A stretch of DNA of 64,000 nt from contig NZ_MTHB01000206.1 of the NCBI RefSeq assembly GCF_002220365.1, forward strand, positions 100,378 through 164,377, read 5' to 3'. A program made the translations under genes and the position numbers. Under the pieces are notes generated by a model that saw nothing but the letters and a program-made list of their open reading frames with translations, ran no database searches and was not told the DNA's origin. The DNA is from Caballeronia sordidicola (GTDB taxonomy: Bacteria; Pseudomonadota; Gammaproteobacteria; Burkholderiales; Burkholderiaceae). This document shows, one piece after another, positions 1 to 8,582 of this stretch. Within the stretch, counting starts at the first letter, position 1. Every line of letters begins with the position of its first letter.

Positions 1-234
1 CTTGTCGAGACGCTCGCCGGCGTACTCGTCGGGGACGAGGATCGTGCGCGGCGTTTCGGCGTCGGCGCGCCGCTCGTGCAGGTTGGTGGGCACGGGTTTG
101 CCGTGAATCTCGCTTGCCGCGTCCGGCGCAGCGGCCGGTTCGGTCAAATCGTCCGGACGTGCGTCGTCGGCCGATGCGCTTGGGCTATAATCTTTGCTGC
201 GATCTTTGGTACGACTTGTACTTGAGCGGGTCAT
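1..234 (-). CDS. rluD: RluD-type 23S rRNA pseudouridine synthase, N-terminal fragment
   Basis: The first 78 codons of a minus-strand gene whose remainder lies beyond the left edge of the window. The reading frame is open from the ATG at 234 to base 1. The first ~60 residues are polar and low in complexity. They end in TILVPDEYAGERLDK, which matches the start of the S4 RNA-binding domain of RluD-family enzymes; these isomerise uridines in helix 69 of 23S rRNA. Divergent placement against bamD, with only 46 bp between the start codons, is the usual arrangement in Burkholderiaceae (known synteny). The catalytic aspartate region is not in the window, so the assignment rests on the S4 start and on context. 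Confidence 0.75.
   Translation of the reverse strand, partial: MTRSSTSRTKDRSKDYSPSASADDARPDDLTEPAAAPDAASEIHGKPVPTNLHERRADAETPRTILVPDEYAGERLDK
186..191 (+). promoter_or_regulatory. Candidate -10 element for bamD inside rluD coding sequence
   Basis: A perfect TATAAT hexamer on the plus strand, within the 5' coding part of the divergent rluD gene. Transcription would start near 198 and give bamD a leader of about 80 bases. No convincing -35 hexamer is visible 16-18 bp upstream. The divergent start codons are only 46 bp apart, so a promoter reaching into the neighbouring gene is plausible. Confidence 0.4.
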
Positions 235-280
235 TTAGACTGAAAAGCTGGGAATTAGCCAGAAAGGCATGAGCTAGAAA

Positions 281-1165
281 ATGCAAGCACTGATGCGAGC
301 CGTGAATCAAGCTTTGAGAACCGTTTTGAACCCTGTCCGTCAACTGGTCCGGCTATCGTCGAACTCGTCTGTCAAGGTCATGGCGCTGGCTGCGAGTGCC
401 GTCATTGTTGCGGGCTGCCATGGTTTGCCCGAGAAAACCGACGAAACGGCAACGTGGAATAACGGCAAATTATACTCGGAGGCGCAGGATGCGCTGACCG
501 GCGGTGACTTCGGCAAATGTGCGAAGTATTTCGAGAACCTTGAAGGTCGCGACCCGTTCGGTCATTTCGCGCAACAAGCACAGATCAATGTCGCTTACTG
601 CGACTGGAAGGACAGTGAAACTGCTTCGGCAGATTCGGCTATCGACCGCTTCATCAAGTTGCATCCGGATCACCCTGACATTGCCTACGCGTATTACCTG
701 AAAGGCATGATCCACTTCAACGACGACCTCGGTCTGTTCGGCCGCTTCTCCGGCCAAGACATGAGCGAGCGCGATCCGGTGTCGCTGCGCGAATCGTACG
801 ACGCATTCAAGGTCGTGGTCGACAAATATCCGCAGAGCAAATATGCGCCCGATGCTGCTCAGCGCATGCGCTACATTGTGAACGCGCTCGCTTCGCATGA
901 AGTGCACGCTGCAGATTATTACTATCGGCGTGGCGCTTATGTCGCGGCAATCAACCGTGCGCAGCTCGCGATCCGTGAATACCGGAATGCGCCTGCAACG
1001 GAAGATGCGTTGCACATCATGATGCTGTCGTATGGCAAGCTCGATCAGCCCCAGTTGGAAGGCGATACGAAGCGCGTTCTGGCCGCTACCTTCCCCGACA
1101 GCCCCTATGTCACCGGCAAGTCGCGCCCGGGTAAGGAAAACAAATCGTGGTGGCAGATCTGGTAA
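281..1165 (+). CDS. bamD: Outer membrane assembly lipoprotein BamD (ComL)
   Basis: An essential lipoprotein of the BAM complex, which folds beta-barrel proteins into the outer membrane. BamD bridges BamA and the other lipoproteins on the periplasmic side. The 294-residue product has a basic start, a hydrophobic stretch (about 33-43) and a lipobox VAGC with the lipidated Cys at 46. After this come TPR-like helical repeats; YPQSKYAPDAAQRMRYI is a typical YfiO/BamD segment. Met1 gives a long n-region. Met5 is also possible; Met34 would leave too short a signal peptide. A strong terminator follows, so the gene looks monocistronic. No other BAM gene is adjacent; bamB lies 20 kb away on the other strand. 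Confidence 0.95.
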   Translation: MQALMRAVNQALRTVLNPVRQLVRLSSNSSVKVMALAASAVIVAGCHGLPEKTDETATWNNGKLYSEAQDALTGGDFGKCAKYFENLEGRDPFGHFAQQAQINVAYCDWKDSETASADSAIDRFIKLHPDHPDIAYAYYLKGMIHFNDDLGLFGRFSGQDMSERDPVSLRESYDAFKVVVDKYPQSKYAPDAAQRMRYIVNALASHEVHAADYYYRRGAYVAAINRAQLAIREYRNAPATEDALHIMMLSYGKLDQPQLEGDTKRVLAATFPDSPYVTGKSRPGKENKSWWQIW

Positions 1166-1205
1166 GCGTTTTTTTACGCTGAAGGTCAAGGCAACCGCTG
1201 CAACG

Positions 1206-1242
1206 AAAAAAGCCGCGCTCACTTGGAGCGCGGCTTTTTTTT
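1206..1242 (+). terminator. Rho-independent terminator of bamD
   Basis: GC-rich inverted repeat (AAAAAGCCGCGCTC, 5-base loop, GAGCGCGGC) followed by a run of eight T. It lies 40 bases after the bamD stop codon. The A-tract on the 5' side would also give a T-run on the opposite strand. Confidence 0.9.
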
Positions 1243-1559
1243 CGAACACCTCACAGATTGAACCGAGTTCCGGACGGTTGATCTCCCGACAGCCTCCTCT
1301 TCCAAGAGACGCAAGGTGTGGTTCTCTTTGACGTGGAAAGTGCGCCTGGCGAGCGATTTCCCGCGTTTAGCCCGGACATTACAACGTGTTATCGGATGAG
1401 AGCTGTGCCCGTGTCATGGCCCGTTACACAAAGAATGAAAAATGTCCGTGAAGTACATACTATTGTGAATAGTCGGTCCTGATTCGGACAGCCTGCCGTA
1501 TGCAAGATCTGGCTCGGCGAATCAAATCTGAAATGGCGTGGACAGTTGAGGTGATCATC
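1243..1559. other. Intergenic region upstream of the Gly/Tyr-rich gene
   Basis: No coding sequence is supported here. Near the downstream gene there is a short perfect inverted repeat ACTATT-GTG-AATAGT (1459-1473), followed by GTCC-N6-GGAC (1476-1489). These could be an operator or the 5' stem of the transcript. No canonical promoter pair could be picked with confidence. Confidence 0.3.
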
Positions 1560-2021
1560 ATGAATGGGCGTAAAGCGTTCCAGCTATTGCTGGTGTTGGC
1601 GGCCCTGGGCGCGAGCGGCGCAGCCACGGCCGGCGGTTACTATCACGGCGGCGGCGGCTGGGGCGGCGGCTATCATGGCGGCGGCTATTACCACGGCGGG
1701 GGCTACTATCACGGCGGTTGCTGCGCAGGCGGGTCAATCGGAGTCTATTTTGGCCCGGGTTTTGTCGGTGGCTATCCGTATCCGTACCCGTACTACTCCG
1801 GCTACTACCCAAGCTACTATGCTTACGGCCCCGGGCCAGTCGTCGAACCCTCATTGCCGACGCAGTATGTCGAGCAAGGGCAACAAGCGGACATGGCGGG
1901 CGGTGGCGCACCGCAAGCAGCCTCTTGGTATTACTGCAGGAGGCCCGAGGGCTATTACCCGTACGTGAAGGCCTGCCCCGCAGGTTGGCAGAAGGTGCCG
2001 GCCCAACCACCCGGCGGCTGA
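1560..2021 (+). CDS. Secreted Gly/Tyr/His-rich protein
   Basis: The ATG at 1560 is preferred over the longer frame from 1500. It has a GAGGTGA ribosome-binding sequence just upstream and begins a textbook signal peptide (MNGRKAFQLLLVLAALGASGAATA), giving 153 residues. The mature part opens with repeated GGYYHGG units, about 40 residues of Gly, Tyr and His. A Pro/Tyr-rich stretch follows, then a compact C-terminal motif YYCRRPEGYYPYVKACPAGW with two cysteines. A similar YYC...GYYPYV..C..GW ending is common in uncharacterised exported proteins of proteobacteria. The function is unknown. The His/Tyr content would fit metal binding or envelope association, which is inference only. It has its own upstream region and no operon partner. 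Confidence 0.75.
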   Translation: MNGRKAFQLLLVLAALGASGAATAGGYYHGGGGWGGGYHGGGYYHGGGYYHGGCCAGGSIGVYFGPGFVGGYPYPYPYYSGYYPSYYAYGPGPVVEPSLPTQYVEQGQQADMAGGGAPQAASWYYCRRPEGYYPYVKACPAGWQKVPAQPPGG

Positions 2022-2157
2022 TCGCGCGGCGTGCCGCGTTTCGATGAGCGCAGCATGATCCGGCGCCACATTCGCGGGGCCGAGCATGGAAAAAGCACGC
2101 GCCAAGGGCTGCATAGCGACACATGCTCACAGGCTAACGGCGGTAAACACGCCGCGC

Positions 2158-4422
2158 TCATTCGTCCTCTTGAGCCCCCGCCGCTTGCCTGTCGGAGAAG
2201 AAGGCGCGCACCACTTCCAGTTCGCGCGTGCGCTTGAACGGCGGCAGGCTTTGCCAGATGCGCCGGCCGTAGGGTTTATCGACGAGACGGGTATCGCAGA
2301 TCATCAGCACGCCACGATCCGTTTCCGCGCGTATCAACCGGCCCGCGCCCTGCTTGAGCGTAATCACCGCCTGCGGCAACTGATGCACGGCGAACGGGCT
2401 CAGGCCCTTCTTGGTCAACGCATCCAGCCTCGCCGACAACACCGGGTCATCGGGCGGCGCAAACGGCAGCTTGTCGATAACCACCAGCGACAGCGCATCA
2501 CCACGCACGTCCACACCTTCCCAGAAGCTCTGGCTGCCCACCAGGATGGCGTTGCCATACGAGCGGAAGCGCTCGAGCAGTTCTGTGCGGCTGGCATCGC
2601 CCTGCACCAGCAGCGGATAGTCCCAGCCGCGCTGCTCGATCGTGTCACGCAGTCGCATCGCAATCCGATCGACCGCACGCAACGTCGTGCAAAGGAAAAA
2701 CACGCCGCCCTTCGATGCCTCGATCACGGGCAGCGCGCCATCGAAGACGGCGTCGGTGAAATTCGGCGACGACGGTTGCGGCAAGTTACGCGGAACGTAC
2801 AACAGGCCTTGCGTCGGGTAATCGAAGGGACTGGGCAGCGTCATTGAACGACGCGCATTCAGGCCCATTTGCGCGGCGTAATGGGTGAAATCCCCCCGCA
2901 CCGACAACGTCGCCGACGTAAAAATCCACGCCCGCGGCACACCGGCGCGCTGCTTCGAGAAAATAGGCGCGACGGAAAGCGGCGTCTCGTGCAACTGCAC
3001 CGTATGCGAGAACACTTCTATCCAGCGCACCATTTCGTTTGGATCGGCTTTCGCCGCCGCTTCAGCTTCCTCGGCTACCGCCTTTTCGACAGCAGTCGGC
3101 GGCGCGGTCCAGCCACCCAGCAAGCCCTGCAATTCTCGCGCACGGCGCAACAACGCGCCGAGCGACTCGGCCCGCTCAGCGTGCGCGCCAAGCGCCTTGG
3201 TAAGTGCGTCCAGATGCTCTTCAAGCGTGTCGAGCGCGTCGAATAGCGGGTGGTCGTCGGCAAGCTGGCCAAGCGACATGCGCACCGAATCTTCTTTAAA
3301 CGCCAGTCGCACGTCGCGCGCCGCACGTTCCAGCGCAGCGCCGAGTTTCGTCCAGTCGGAGAAATCGCGGGCGTGGCTCAAGCCTTCCGCGACAGCGTCG
3401 CGGGCCAGTTCGAGAAACTGCGTGGTGGATACCGTCTCGCCAAAAAACAGCGTCGCGGTTTCGGGCAACTGATGCGCTTCGTCGAAGATGATGGTATTTG
3501 CCGTCGGCAGCAACTCGGCCATGCCGGTGTCGCGCAACATGACATCGGCGAAAAAAAGGTGGTGATTCACCACCACGATATCCGCCTGCTGCGCCTCGCG
3601 CCGCGCCTGCATCACGAAGCACTCTTTGTACTGCGGGCATTCCTGGCCGAGGCAATTGTCACGCGTAGACGTGACCATCGGCCAGACGGGTGAATTTTCG
3701 GGCACGCTCGCCAGTTCAGCTTTGTCGCCGGTGCGCGTAATCTTGGCGAACCGAATGATTTCCTGCAGATGCGACGTGTCCTGGCGCGTGGGCAAACGGC
3801 CATTGTCAGCCGTGCGTTGCAGGTAGTAGTGACACAGGTAATTCGCGCGCCCTTTGAGCATGGCGACCGACACGGGCACGGCGAGCGCGTCGCGCACGGT
3901 GGGAATGTCGCGCTGGAATAGCTGGTCCTGCAAGTGCTTCGTGCCCGTCGAGACGATCACCTTGCCGCCCCACAGCATGGCCGGCACGAGATACGCGAAG
4001 GTCTTGCCCGTACCCGTACCCGCTTCCACAATCAGCGTGTTCTCGCCCCCGTCGATTCCCGTCGATGCCGTCGCCACGCCCAGATCGCCCGCATCTTCTT
4101 CATGAACGACAGGCGCATCCGATGGCCCGAGCTTGCGCGCGGGACGGCGTTGCGCGTCGAACATCGCGGGTTCAGGCATGGCGCGCCCGGACGCCTCCAT
4201 GGCGGCCGCTACGGCGCGCGCCATGTCGACCTGCGAAGCACGCGAGCGATAACCATCAATTTGCCGCGCCAACAAACCCTCGGCGGCAAAAATCGCGTCG
4301 AGTTCAGTGCGGCGCTTCGGTGCCAGCGTGAGCGAAAGCGTGGTGTCGGGGACACCTGCCTTCGCGGCCGGCTTCAGCACGGATTCCGCGTTCGCTGTGA
4401 GAGCATTGTCGGGTGAATTCAA
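2158..4422 (-). CDS. ATP-dependent DNA helicase, DinG/YoaA (XPD-like) family
   Basis: A superfamily 2 iron-sulfur DNA helicase of 754 residues. Visible motifs are Walker A AGTGTGKT (134-141), Walker B DEAH (314-317) and four cysteines (197, 257, 262, 268) placed to bind the 4Fe-4S cluster between the first helicase motifs. C-terminal helicase motifs are present, including GSQSFWEGVDVRGDALSLVVIDKLPF and QGAGRLIRAETDRG. Family members unwind 5'-3' and act on R-loops, D-loops and stalled forks. A ~45-residue low-similarity segment separates the N-terminal Q-motif-like region (about 57-80) from Walker A. The length is closer to DinG (about 716 residues) than to YoaA (about 636), so I give no symbol. 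The next gene downstream on this strand is far away, so it is probably transcribed alone. Confidence 0.9.
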   Translation of the reverse strand: MNSPDNALTANAESVLKPAAKAGVPDTTLSLTLAPKRRTELDAIFAAEGLLARQIDGYRSRASQVDMARAVAAAMEASGRAMPEPAMFDAQRRPARKLGPSDAPVVHEEDAGDLGVATASTGIDGGENTLIVEAGTGTGKTFAYLVPAMLWGGKVIVSTGTKHLQDQLFQRDIPTVRDALAVPVSVAMLKGRANYLCHYYLQRTADNGRLPTRQDTSHLQEIIRFAKITRTGDKAELASVPENSPVWPMVTSTRDNCLGQECPQYKECFVMQARREAQQADIVVVNHHLFFADVMLRDTGMAELLPTANTIIFDEAHQLPETATLFFGETVSTTQFLELARDAVAEGLSHARDFSDWTKLGAALERAARDVRLAFKEDSVRMSLGQLADDHPLFDALDTLEEHLDALTKALGAHAERAESLGALLRRARELQGLLGGWTAPPTAVEKAVAEEAEAAAKADPNEMVRWIEVFSHTVQLHETPLSVAPIFSKQRAGVPRAWIFTSATLSVRGDFTHYAAQMGLNARRSMTLPSPFDYPTQGLLYVPRNLPQPSSPNFTDAVFDGALPVIEASKGGVFFLCTTLRAVDRIAMRLRDTIEQRGWDYPLLVQGDASRTELLERFRSYGNAILVGSQSFWEGVDVRGDALSLVVIDKLPFAPPDDPVLSARLDALTKKGLSPFAVHQLPQAVITLKQGAGRLIRAETDRGVLMICDTRLVDKPYGRRIWQSLPPFKRTRELEVVRAFFSDRQAAGAQEDE

Positions 4423-4565
4423 AGGGACGTTCCTGCTTGTGTTCCGGCTTGGTGACTCGTGTCAGCAAGCCAGGCTTGTTCTACCGTTGCCAGCGAGGCG
4501 CCAGGGGCGGCTGGCGTAAAAGTTCTTCCGGTCCGCGCATGCTTCACGTATGCATCGCATGTACG

Positions 4566-4805
4566 TCATGGATTCAAGCGCACGTCCGGTTCCAACTGCA
4601 ATTGCAGCAGGATGATGGTGTCCTTCACTTTGAGCTTGCGCTTCTTCAGGCGCTTGATCTCGAGGTCGTTGATGCCGGGAACCTCAGCCATCTTGCCGAT
4701 AAGACTATCCAGGCCGTGATGCTCCGCTTCCAGCTGCCCGATCCGTTCGCGGATCGTGCCTGTGTCGACTGCTGCTGCAGGATACGCATGCATATTCGCC
4801 TCCAC
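4566..4805 (-). CDS. Small YdcH-like protein (DUF465 family)
   Basis: A 79-residue protein with the hallmark of the DUF465/YdcH family: an EHHGLDSLIGKM segment followed by a charged helix, NDLEIKRLKKRKLKVKDTI. It probably forms a short helical hairpin or coiled coil. The family is widespread in proteobacteria and its function is unsettled. Met5 (ATG at 4793) is an alternative start. It sits upstream of the DinG-type helicase on the same strand with a ~140-base gap, so co-transcription is possible but not shown. Confidence 0.85.
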   Translation of the reverse strand: MEANMHAYPAAAVDTGTIRERIGQLEAEHHGLDSLIGKMAEVPGINDLEIKRLKKRKLKVKDTIILLQLQLEPDVRLNP

Positions 4806-4868
4806 TGGTCGCGGCGAGCCGCTTCAGGTCACTGACGGCGTCGCCCGAGGTTGCTGTCCGGCCCCGGC

Positions 4869-5909
4869 TTACTTGGATTGCTGCTGCTGTTGCTGTTGTT
4901 GCTGCTTGAGCTCTTGCTGATGCGCCTGGTCTGCCGCGTCCTGCTGCGCCCGCTGTTGCTGCTTGGCGGCGGCTTCCTTCTGCCGCGACTGGACTTCGGC
5001 CTGATGCTCCGCAGCGTCACGTTGCTTGGCTGCAAAGCGCTCCGCCTTGTCCTCGCGGTCCTTTGCGTCCTGCACGCCGCGCGCGGCGGCATCGGCAAGT
5101 TTCTTCTGGTAATCCGCCTGCTTACGGTCGTAATCGGCTTGGTTCGCCGCGCGCTGCGGCGCCTCCGCATTTCGCTGCGCCGCCGACAACTCGTTCTGGC
5201 GCTGCTTCTCTGCAAACGACTCCGCGCTCGCCTTCTCGTTCGCCGCGCGCTGCGGCGCCTCGGATGCGTACTGCGCCCGTTTGATCGCCGTTTGCTGGTC
5301 GCGCTGCTGCGCGTGCTGCAGACGTTGTTCGTCGTCGAGCGCCAATTGTTCCTTGCGAATTTGCTGTGCTACTTCACGCTTCGCGTCGCGCGCTTTGTCC
5401 AGGCAGTGATTGACGAAAAAATCGCTGTAGCAATTGTGCTGCTTGACCCCATAGAGATAGTTGTTCTCCGCGCTGCGAACGTCCAACGCCTTCTGGCGCG
5501 AGGTGAAACCATTTGGATCGGCAGTGGTTTGCGCTGTGCCGGCATCGATTGCGCCACTTGCTCCAACCTGACCCGCCGCCCGGTTTGCCGGCAAGCCCGA
5601 TGCAGCTTGCGCGGCAGAGTCTTGCGGGTCGCTTTCATCGAGCGGCGTCTGCGTGACCGACGTACCCGGGTTGATGGGCTTCGGTGTCTGCGCCATGACG
5701 GCCGTGCCGAACCCCGCACAGGTTAGCGCGAACAATATTGCCGCAACGGGCCGGGCGAAGGGCAAGACCTGCCGTACGATGGCAACACCGCCACCCGATG
5801 CGGCCAGACCGGTCGAGGCGAACAAATCGACTGGAGCAGTCGGCAAAGCGGGCGAAAGGCGGGAAGTCGGCAACGTGATAGCCAGCGTGGTAGACAAGGA
5901 GACGGACAA
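4869..5909 (-). CDS. Secreted Gln-rich coiled-coil protein of unknown function
   Basis: A 346-residue protein, not recognised as a named family. From about residue 44 there is a basic then hydrophobic stretch ending AVMAQ, which looks like an export signal with cleavage after about residue 73. The true start may therefore lie downstream of the ATG at 5909; a TTG codon near residue 29 is one option. A Pro/Ala-rich linker follows, then a motif NCYSDFFVNHCLDKARDAKR with two cysteines nine apart. The remaining ~200 residues are charged helix rich in Ala, Gln, Lys and Asp, ending in a run of nine Gln. Similar C-x8-C 'VN-CL' motifs occur in other betaproteobacterial periplasmic proteins (from memory). 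The gene is divergent from tex. Confidence 0.7.
   Translation of the reverse strand: MSVSLSTTLAITLPTSRLSPALPTAPVDLFASTGLAASGGGVAIVRQVLPFARPVAAILFALTCAGFGTAVMAQTPKPINPGTSVTQTPLDESDPQDSAAQAASGLPANRAAGQVGASGAIDAGTAQTTADPNGFTSRQKALDVRSAENNYLYGVKQHNCYSDFFVNHCLDKARDAKREVAQQIRKEQLALDDEQRLQHAQQRDQQTAIKRAQYASEAPQRAANEKASAESFAEKQRQNELSAAQRNAEAPQRAANQADYDRKQADYQKKLADAAARGVQDAKDREDKAERFAAKQRDAAEHQAEVQSRQKEAAAKQQQRAQQDAADQAHQQELKQQQQQQQQQSK
5142..5261. repeat. Two exact 24-bp direct repeats inside the coiled-coil gene
   Basis: The same 24 bases occur at 5142-5165 and 5238-5261, with start points 96 bp (32 codons) apart. On the minus strand both encode EAPQRAAN. The in-frame spacing suggests an internal duplication of a 32-residue coiled-coil unit. 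Confidence 0.75.
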
Positions 5910-6095
5910 GGTAGTGAAAAGCAGCTTCTACGATCCTGAAATTCTATCACCGCGCGCCGGAGCCCTCCGGCATTTATGGCAAAATGCCCCGCTTCACCAA
6001 CCCGGCAAACGTGTTCGCGCGGCTTACAGTGAAATGCGAGTGAAATGCGCGGTACGAAAAGCCCTTGATGAGCCAGCAGGCTGACGCAGACCCCC

Positions 6096-8456
6096 ATGAC
6101 GGAAACCGTAGCACTCAAGATTGTCCAGCGCATCGCCACCGAGTTGAATGTGCAGCCGCGGCAGGTCGCCGCTACCGTGCAGCTTCTCGATGAAGGCGCA
6201 ACAGTTCCGTTCATCGCCCGTTATAGAAAGGAAGTAACGGACAATCTCGACGACACGCAATTGCGCAATCTCGAGGAACGGCTCATCTATCTTCGCGAGC
6301 TGGAAGACCGGCGCGCCACGATTGTCCAGAGCATCGACGAACAGGGCAAGCTCACGCCTGAGTTGCGCGCAGCCGTTGAAGGCGCCGACAGCAAGCAGGT
6401 GCTCGAAGATCTGTATCTGCCCTACAAACCGAAGCGCCGCACGCGTGCGCAGATCGCCCGTGAAGCCGGCCTGCAGCCGCTCGCGGATGCGCTCCTCGCC
6501 GACCCGGCGCTCGATCCGCAAACAGAAGCTGCGCGTTATGTGGACGCCGAAAAAGGGGTCGCCGATATCAAGGCCGCGCTCGATGGCGCACGCGACATTC
6601 TCTCGGAACAGTTCGGCGAAACAGCGGAAATTCTCGGTAAGGTTCGCGATTACCTGTTCAAGCAAGGCAGTGTGATTTCGACTGTGGTGCTGGGCAAGGA
6701 AACCGAGGAAGGCGAAAAATTCCGCGACTACTACGACTACTCGGAAACCATCCGTACGGTCCCCTCGCACCGGGCGCTCGCGCTTTTTCGCGGGCGCAAT
6801 GCCGGCGTATTGATGGTGAAGCTGGGACTGGGCGAGGAGCTCGACGCGCAAGTGCCGCATCCAGGCGAAGCGCTGATCGCACGCCACGTAGGTATCGCGA
6901 ATCAAGGCCGGCCGGCCGATAAATGGCTGTCCGACGTGTGCCGCTGGTGCTGGCGCGTGAAGGTTCAGCCGAATATCGAAAATGATTTGCTGACGAATTT
7001 GCGCGAAGAGGCCGAAGCTGAAGCCATTCGCGTGTTTGCGCGCAACCTGAAGGATCTTTTGCTTGCCGCACCGGCAGGTCCGAAAGCCGTGATCGGCCTC
7101 GATCCCGGCATGCGTACGGGCGTAAAAGTGGCTGTGGTCGATCGCACGGGCAAGCTGCTCGCCACCGACGTGATTTACCCGCACGAACCGCGCCGCGACT
7201 GGGACGGCTCGCTTGCCAAGCTCGCACGGATCGCCGCGCAGACGCAGGCTGAGCTGATCAGTATCGGCAACGGCACCGCGTCACGCGAGACCGACAAGCT
7301 CGCGAGCGAATTGATCGCGAAACATCCTGAACTGAAGCTGCAGAAGATCGTGGTGTCCGAAGCGGGAGCATCAATTTATTCGGCGTCCGAACTGGCATCG
7401 AAAGAGTTTCCTGACCTCGACGTCACGCTGCGCGGCGCAGTATCTATCGCGCGGCGTCTGCAGGATCCGCTCGCGGAACTCGTCAAGATTGATCCGAAAG
7501 CGATCGGGGTCGGCCAATATCAGCACGACGTCAATCAACGCGACCTCGCCCGCTCGCTCGATGCGGTAGTCGAGGATTGCGTGAACGCGGTCGGCGTGGA
7601 TGCCAATACAGCATCGGTTGCGCTGCTGGCGCGCGTATCGGGACTGAACGCGACGCTGGCGCGCAATATCGTCGATTTCCGCGATGCCAACGGACCGTTT
7701 GCATCGCGTGATCAATTGAAGAAAGTGCCACGTCTCGGCGATAAAACCTTCGAACAAGCCGCCGGATTCCTGCGCATCAACAATGGCGTGAATCCGCTGG
7801 ACCGCTCGTCGGTACACCCGGAAGCCTATCCGGTGGTCGAACGGATCCTGTCCAAGATCAAGAAGCACGCCGCCGATGTCATGGGCAAGCGTGAAGCCTT
7901 GGCAGGCCTGTCGCCGGCAGAATTCGTCGACGAACGATTCGGTCTGCCGACGGTGCGCGACATCCTCGCGGAACTGGAAAAGCCGGGCCGCGATCCGCGT
8001 CCGGAGTTCAAGACGGCCACGTTCCGCGACGGCGTCGAGAAACTCTCCGACCTCACGCCGGGCATGATCCTGGAAGGCGTGGTCACGAACGTGGCGGCTT
8101 TTGGTGCTTTCGTCGATATCGGCGTGCATCAGGATGGATTGGTGCACGTATCGGCGATGTCGACCAAGTTCATCAAGGACCCGCACGAGGTGGTGAAAGC
8201 CGGGCAAGTGGTGAAGGTGAAAGTGCTGGAGACGGACGTGAAGCGCCAGCGGATCGCGCTGACCATGCGTCTGGACGATGACTTCGCGGCCGATGGCACG
8301 GCGCCGGCCCAACAACAGCCACGCGGCGCGCAAGACCGTCGTGGTGGCTCAGGGGGTGGTGGCAGTGCCCGCGACGTCCGGGGCAATAACGCCGGCAAGC
8401 GCGAACCGGAAGCGGCCAGCGCGATGGCTGCGGCGTTTGCCAAGTTGAAGAAGTAA
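6096..8456 (+). CDS. tex: Tex-family S1 RNA-binding transcription accessory protein
   Basis: A 786-residue Tex protein with the standard order. The N-terminal HTH-like region begins KIVQRIATELNVQPRQVAATV. A YqgF/RNase H-like domain around 345-470 contains AVIGLDPGMRTGVKVAVVD. Tandem helix-hairpin-helix repeats lie around 495-560, and an S1 domain near 652-722 begins MILEGVVTNVAAFGAFVDIG. The C-terminal 50 residues are a Gly/Arg/Gln-rich tail. Tex binds nucleic acid and is linked to transcription and stress or toxin expression in several bacteria; its exact role is unsettled. It lies 186 bp from the divergent coiled-coil gene. A palindrome (GGCATTT-ATGGCA-AAATGCC, 5969-5988) sits in that shared region. 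Confidence 0.95.
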   Translation: MTETVALKIVQRIATELNVQPRQVAATVQLLDEGATVPFIARYRKEVTDNLDDTQLRNLEERLIYLRELEDRRATIVQSIDEQGKLTPELRAAVEGADSKQVLEDLYLPYKPKRRTRAQIAREAGLQPLADALLADPALDPQTEAARYVDAEKGVADIKAALDGARDILSEQFGETAEILGKVRDYLFKQGSVISTVVLGKETEEGEKFRDYYDYSETIRTVPSHRALALFRGRNAGVLMVKLGLGEELDAQVPHPGEALIARHVGIANQGRPADKWLSDVCRWCWRVKVQPNIENDLLTNLREEAEAEAIRVFARNLKDLLLAAPAGPKAVIGLDPGMRTGVKVAVVDRTGKLLATDVIYPHEPRRDWDGSLAKLARIAAQTQAELISIGNGTASRETDKLASELIAKHPELKLQKIVVSEAGASIYSASELASKEFPDLDVTLRGAVSIARRLQDPLAELVKIDPKAIGVGQYQHDVNQRDLARSLDAVVEDCVNAVGVDANTASVALLARVSGLNATLARNIVDFRDANGPFASRDQLKKVPRLGDKTFEQAAGFLRINNGVNPLDRSSVHPEAYPVVERILSKIKKHAADVMGKREALAGLSPAEFVDERFGLPTVRDILAELEKPGRDPRPEFKTATFRDGVEKLSDLTPGMILEGVVTNVAAFGAFVDIGVHQDGLVHVSAMSTKFIKDPHEVVKAGQVVKVKVLETDVKRQRIALTMRLDDDFAADGTAPAQQQPRGAQDRRGGSGGGGSARDVRGNNAGKREPEAASAMAAAFAKLKK

Positions 8457-8476
8457 ATGAGCGACACTGCTCGATG

Positions 8477-8510
8477 AAATGGAAAACGGCAATCGGGCCG
8501 TTTTCCATTT
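8477..8510 (+). terminator. Hairpin between tex and kup
   Basis: A perfect 14-bp inverted repeat (AAATGGAAAACGGC, loop AATCGG, GCCGTTTTCCATTT) lies between the convergent ends of tex and kup. There is no long T-run after the stem, but the stem ends are AT-rich on both strands, so it could act in either direction. I call it a probable bidirectional terminator. Confidence 0.55.
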
Positions 8511-8582
8511 GACAATCTTAAAGGCTCAAGCCGGGCAACGCGTACGGCATAGTCTCAAACACAAACCACCGCACGCCTCCCA

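Noticed and set aside
470..1249. Minus-strand 259-codon open frame over bamD
   Set aside because: Mirror of the bamD gene; it overlaps its full length, has no family resemblance and crosses the terminator.
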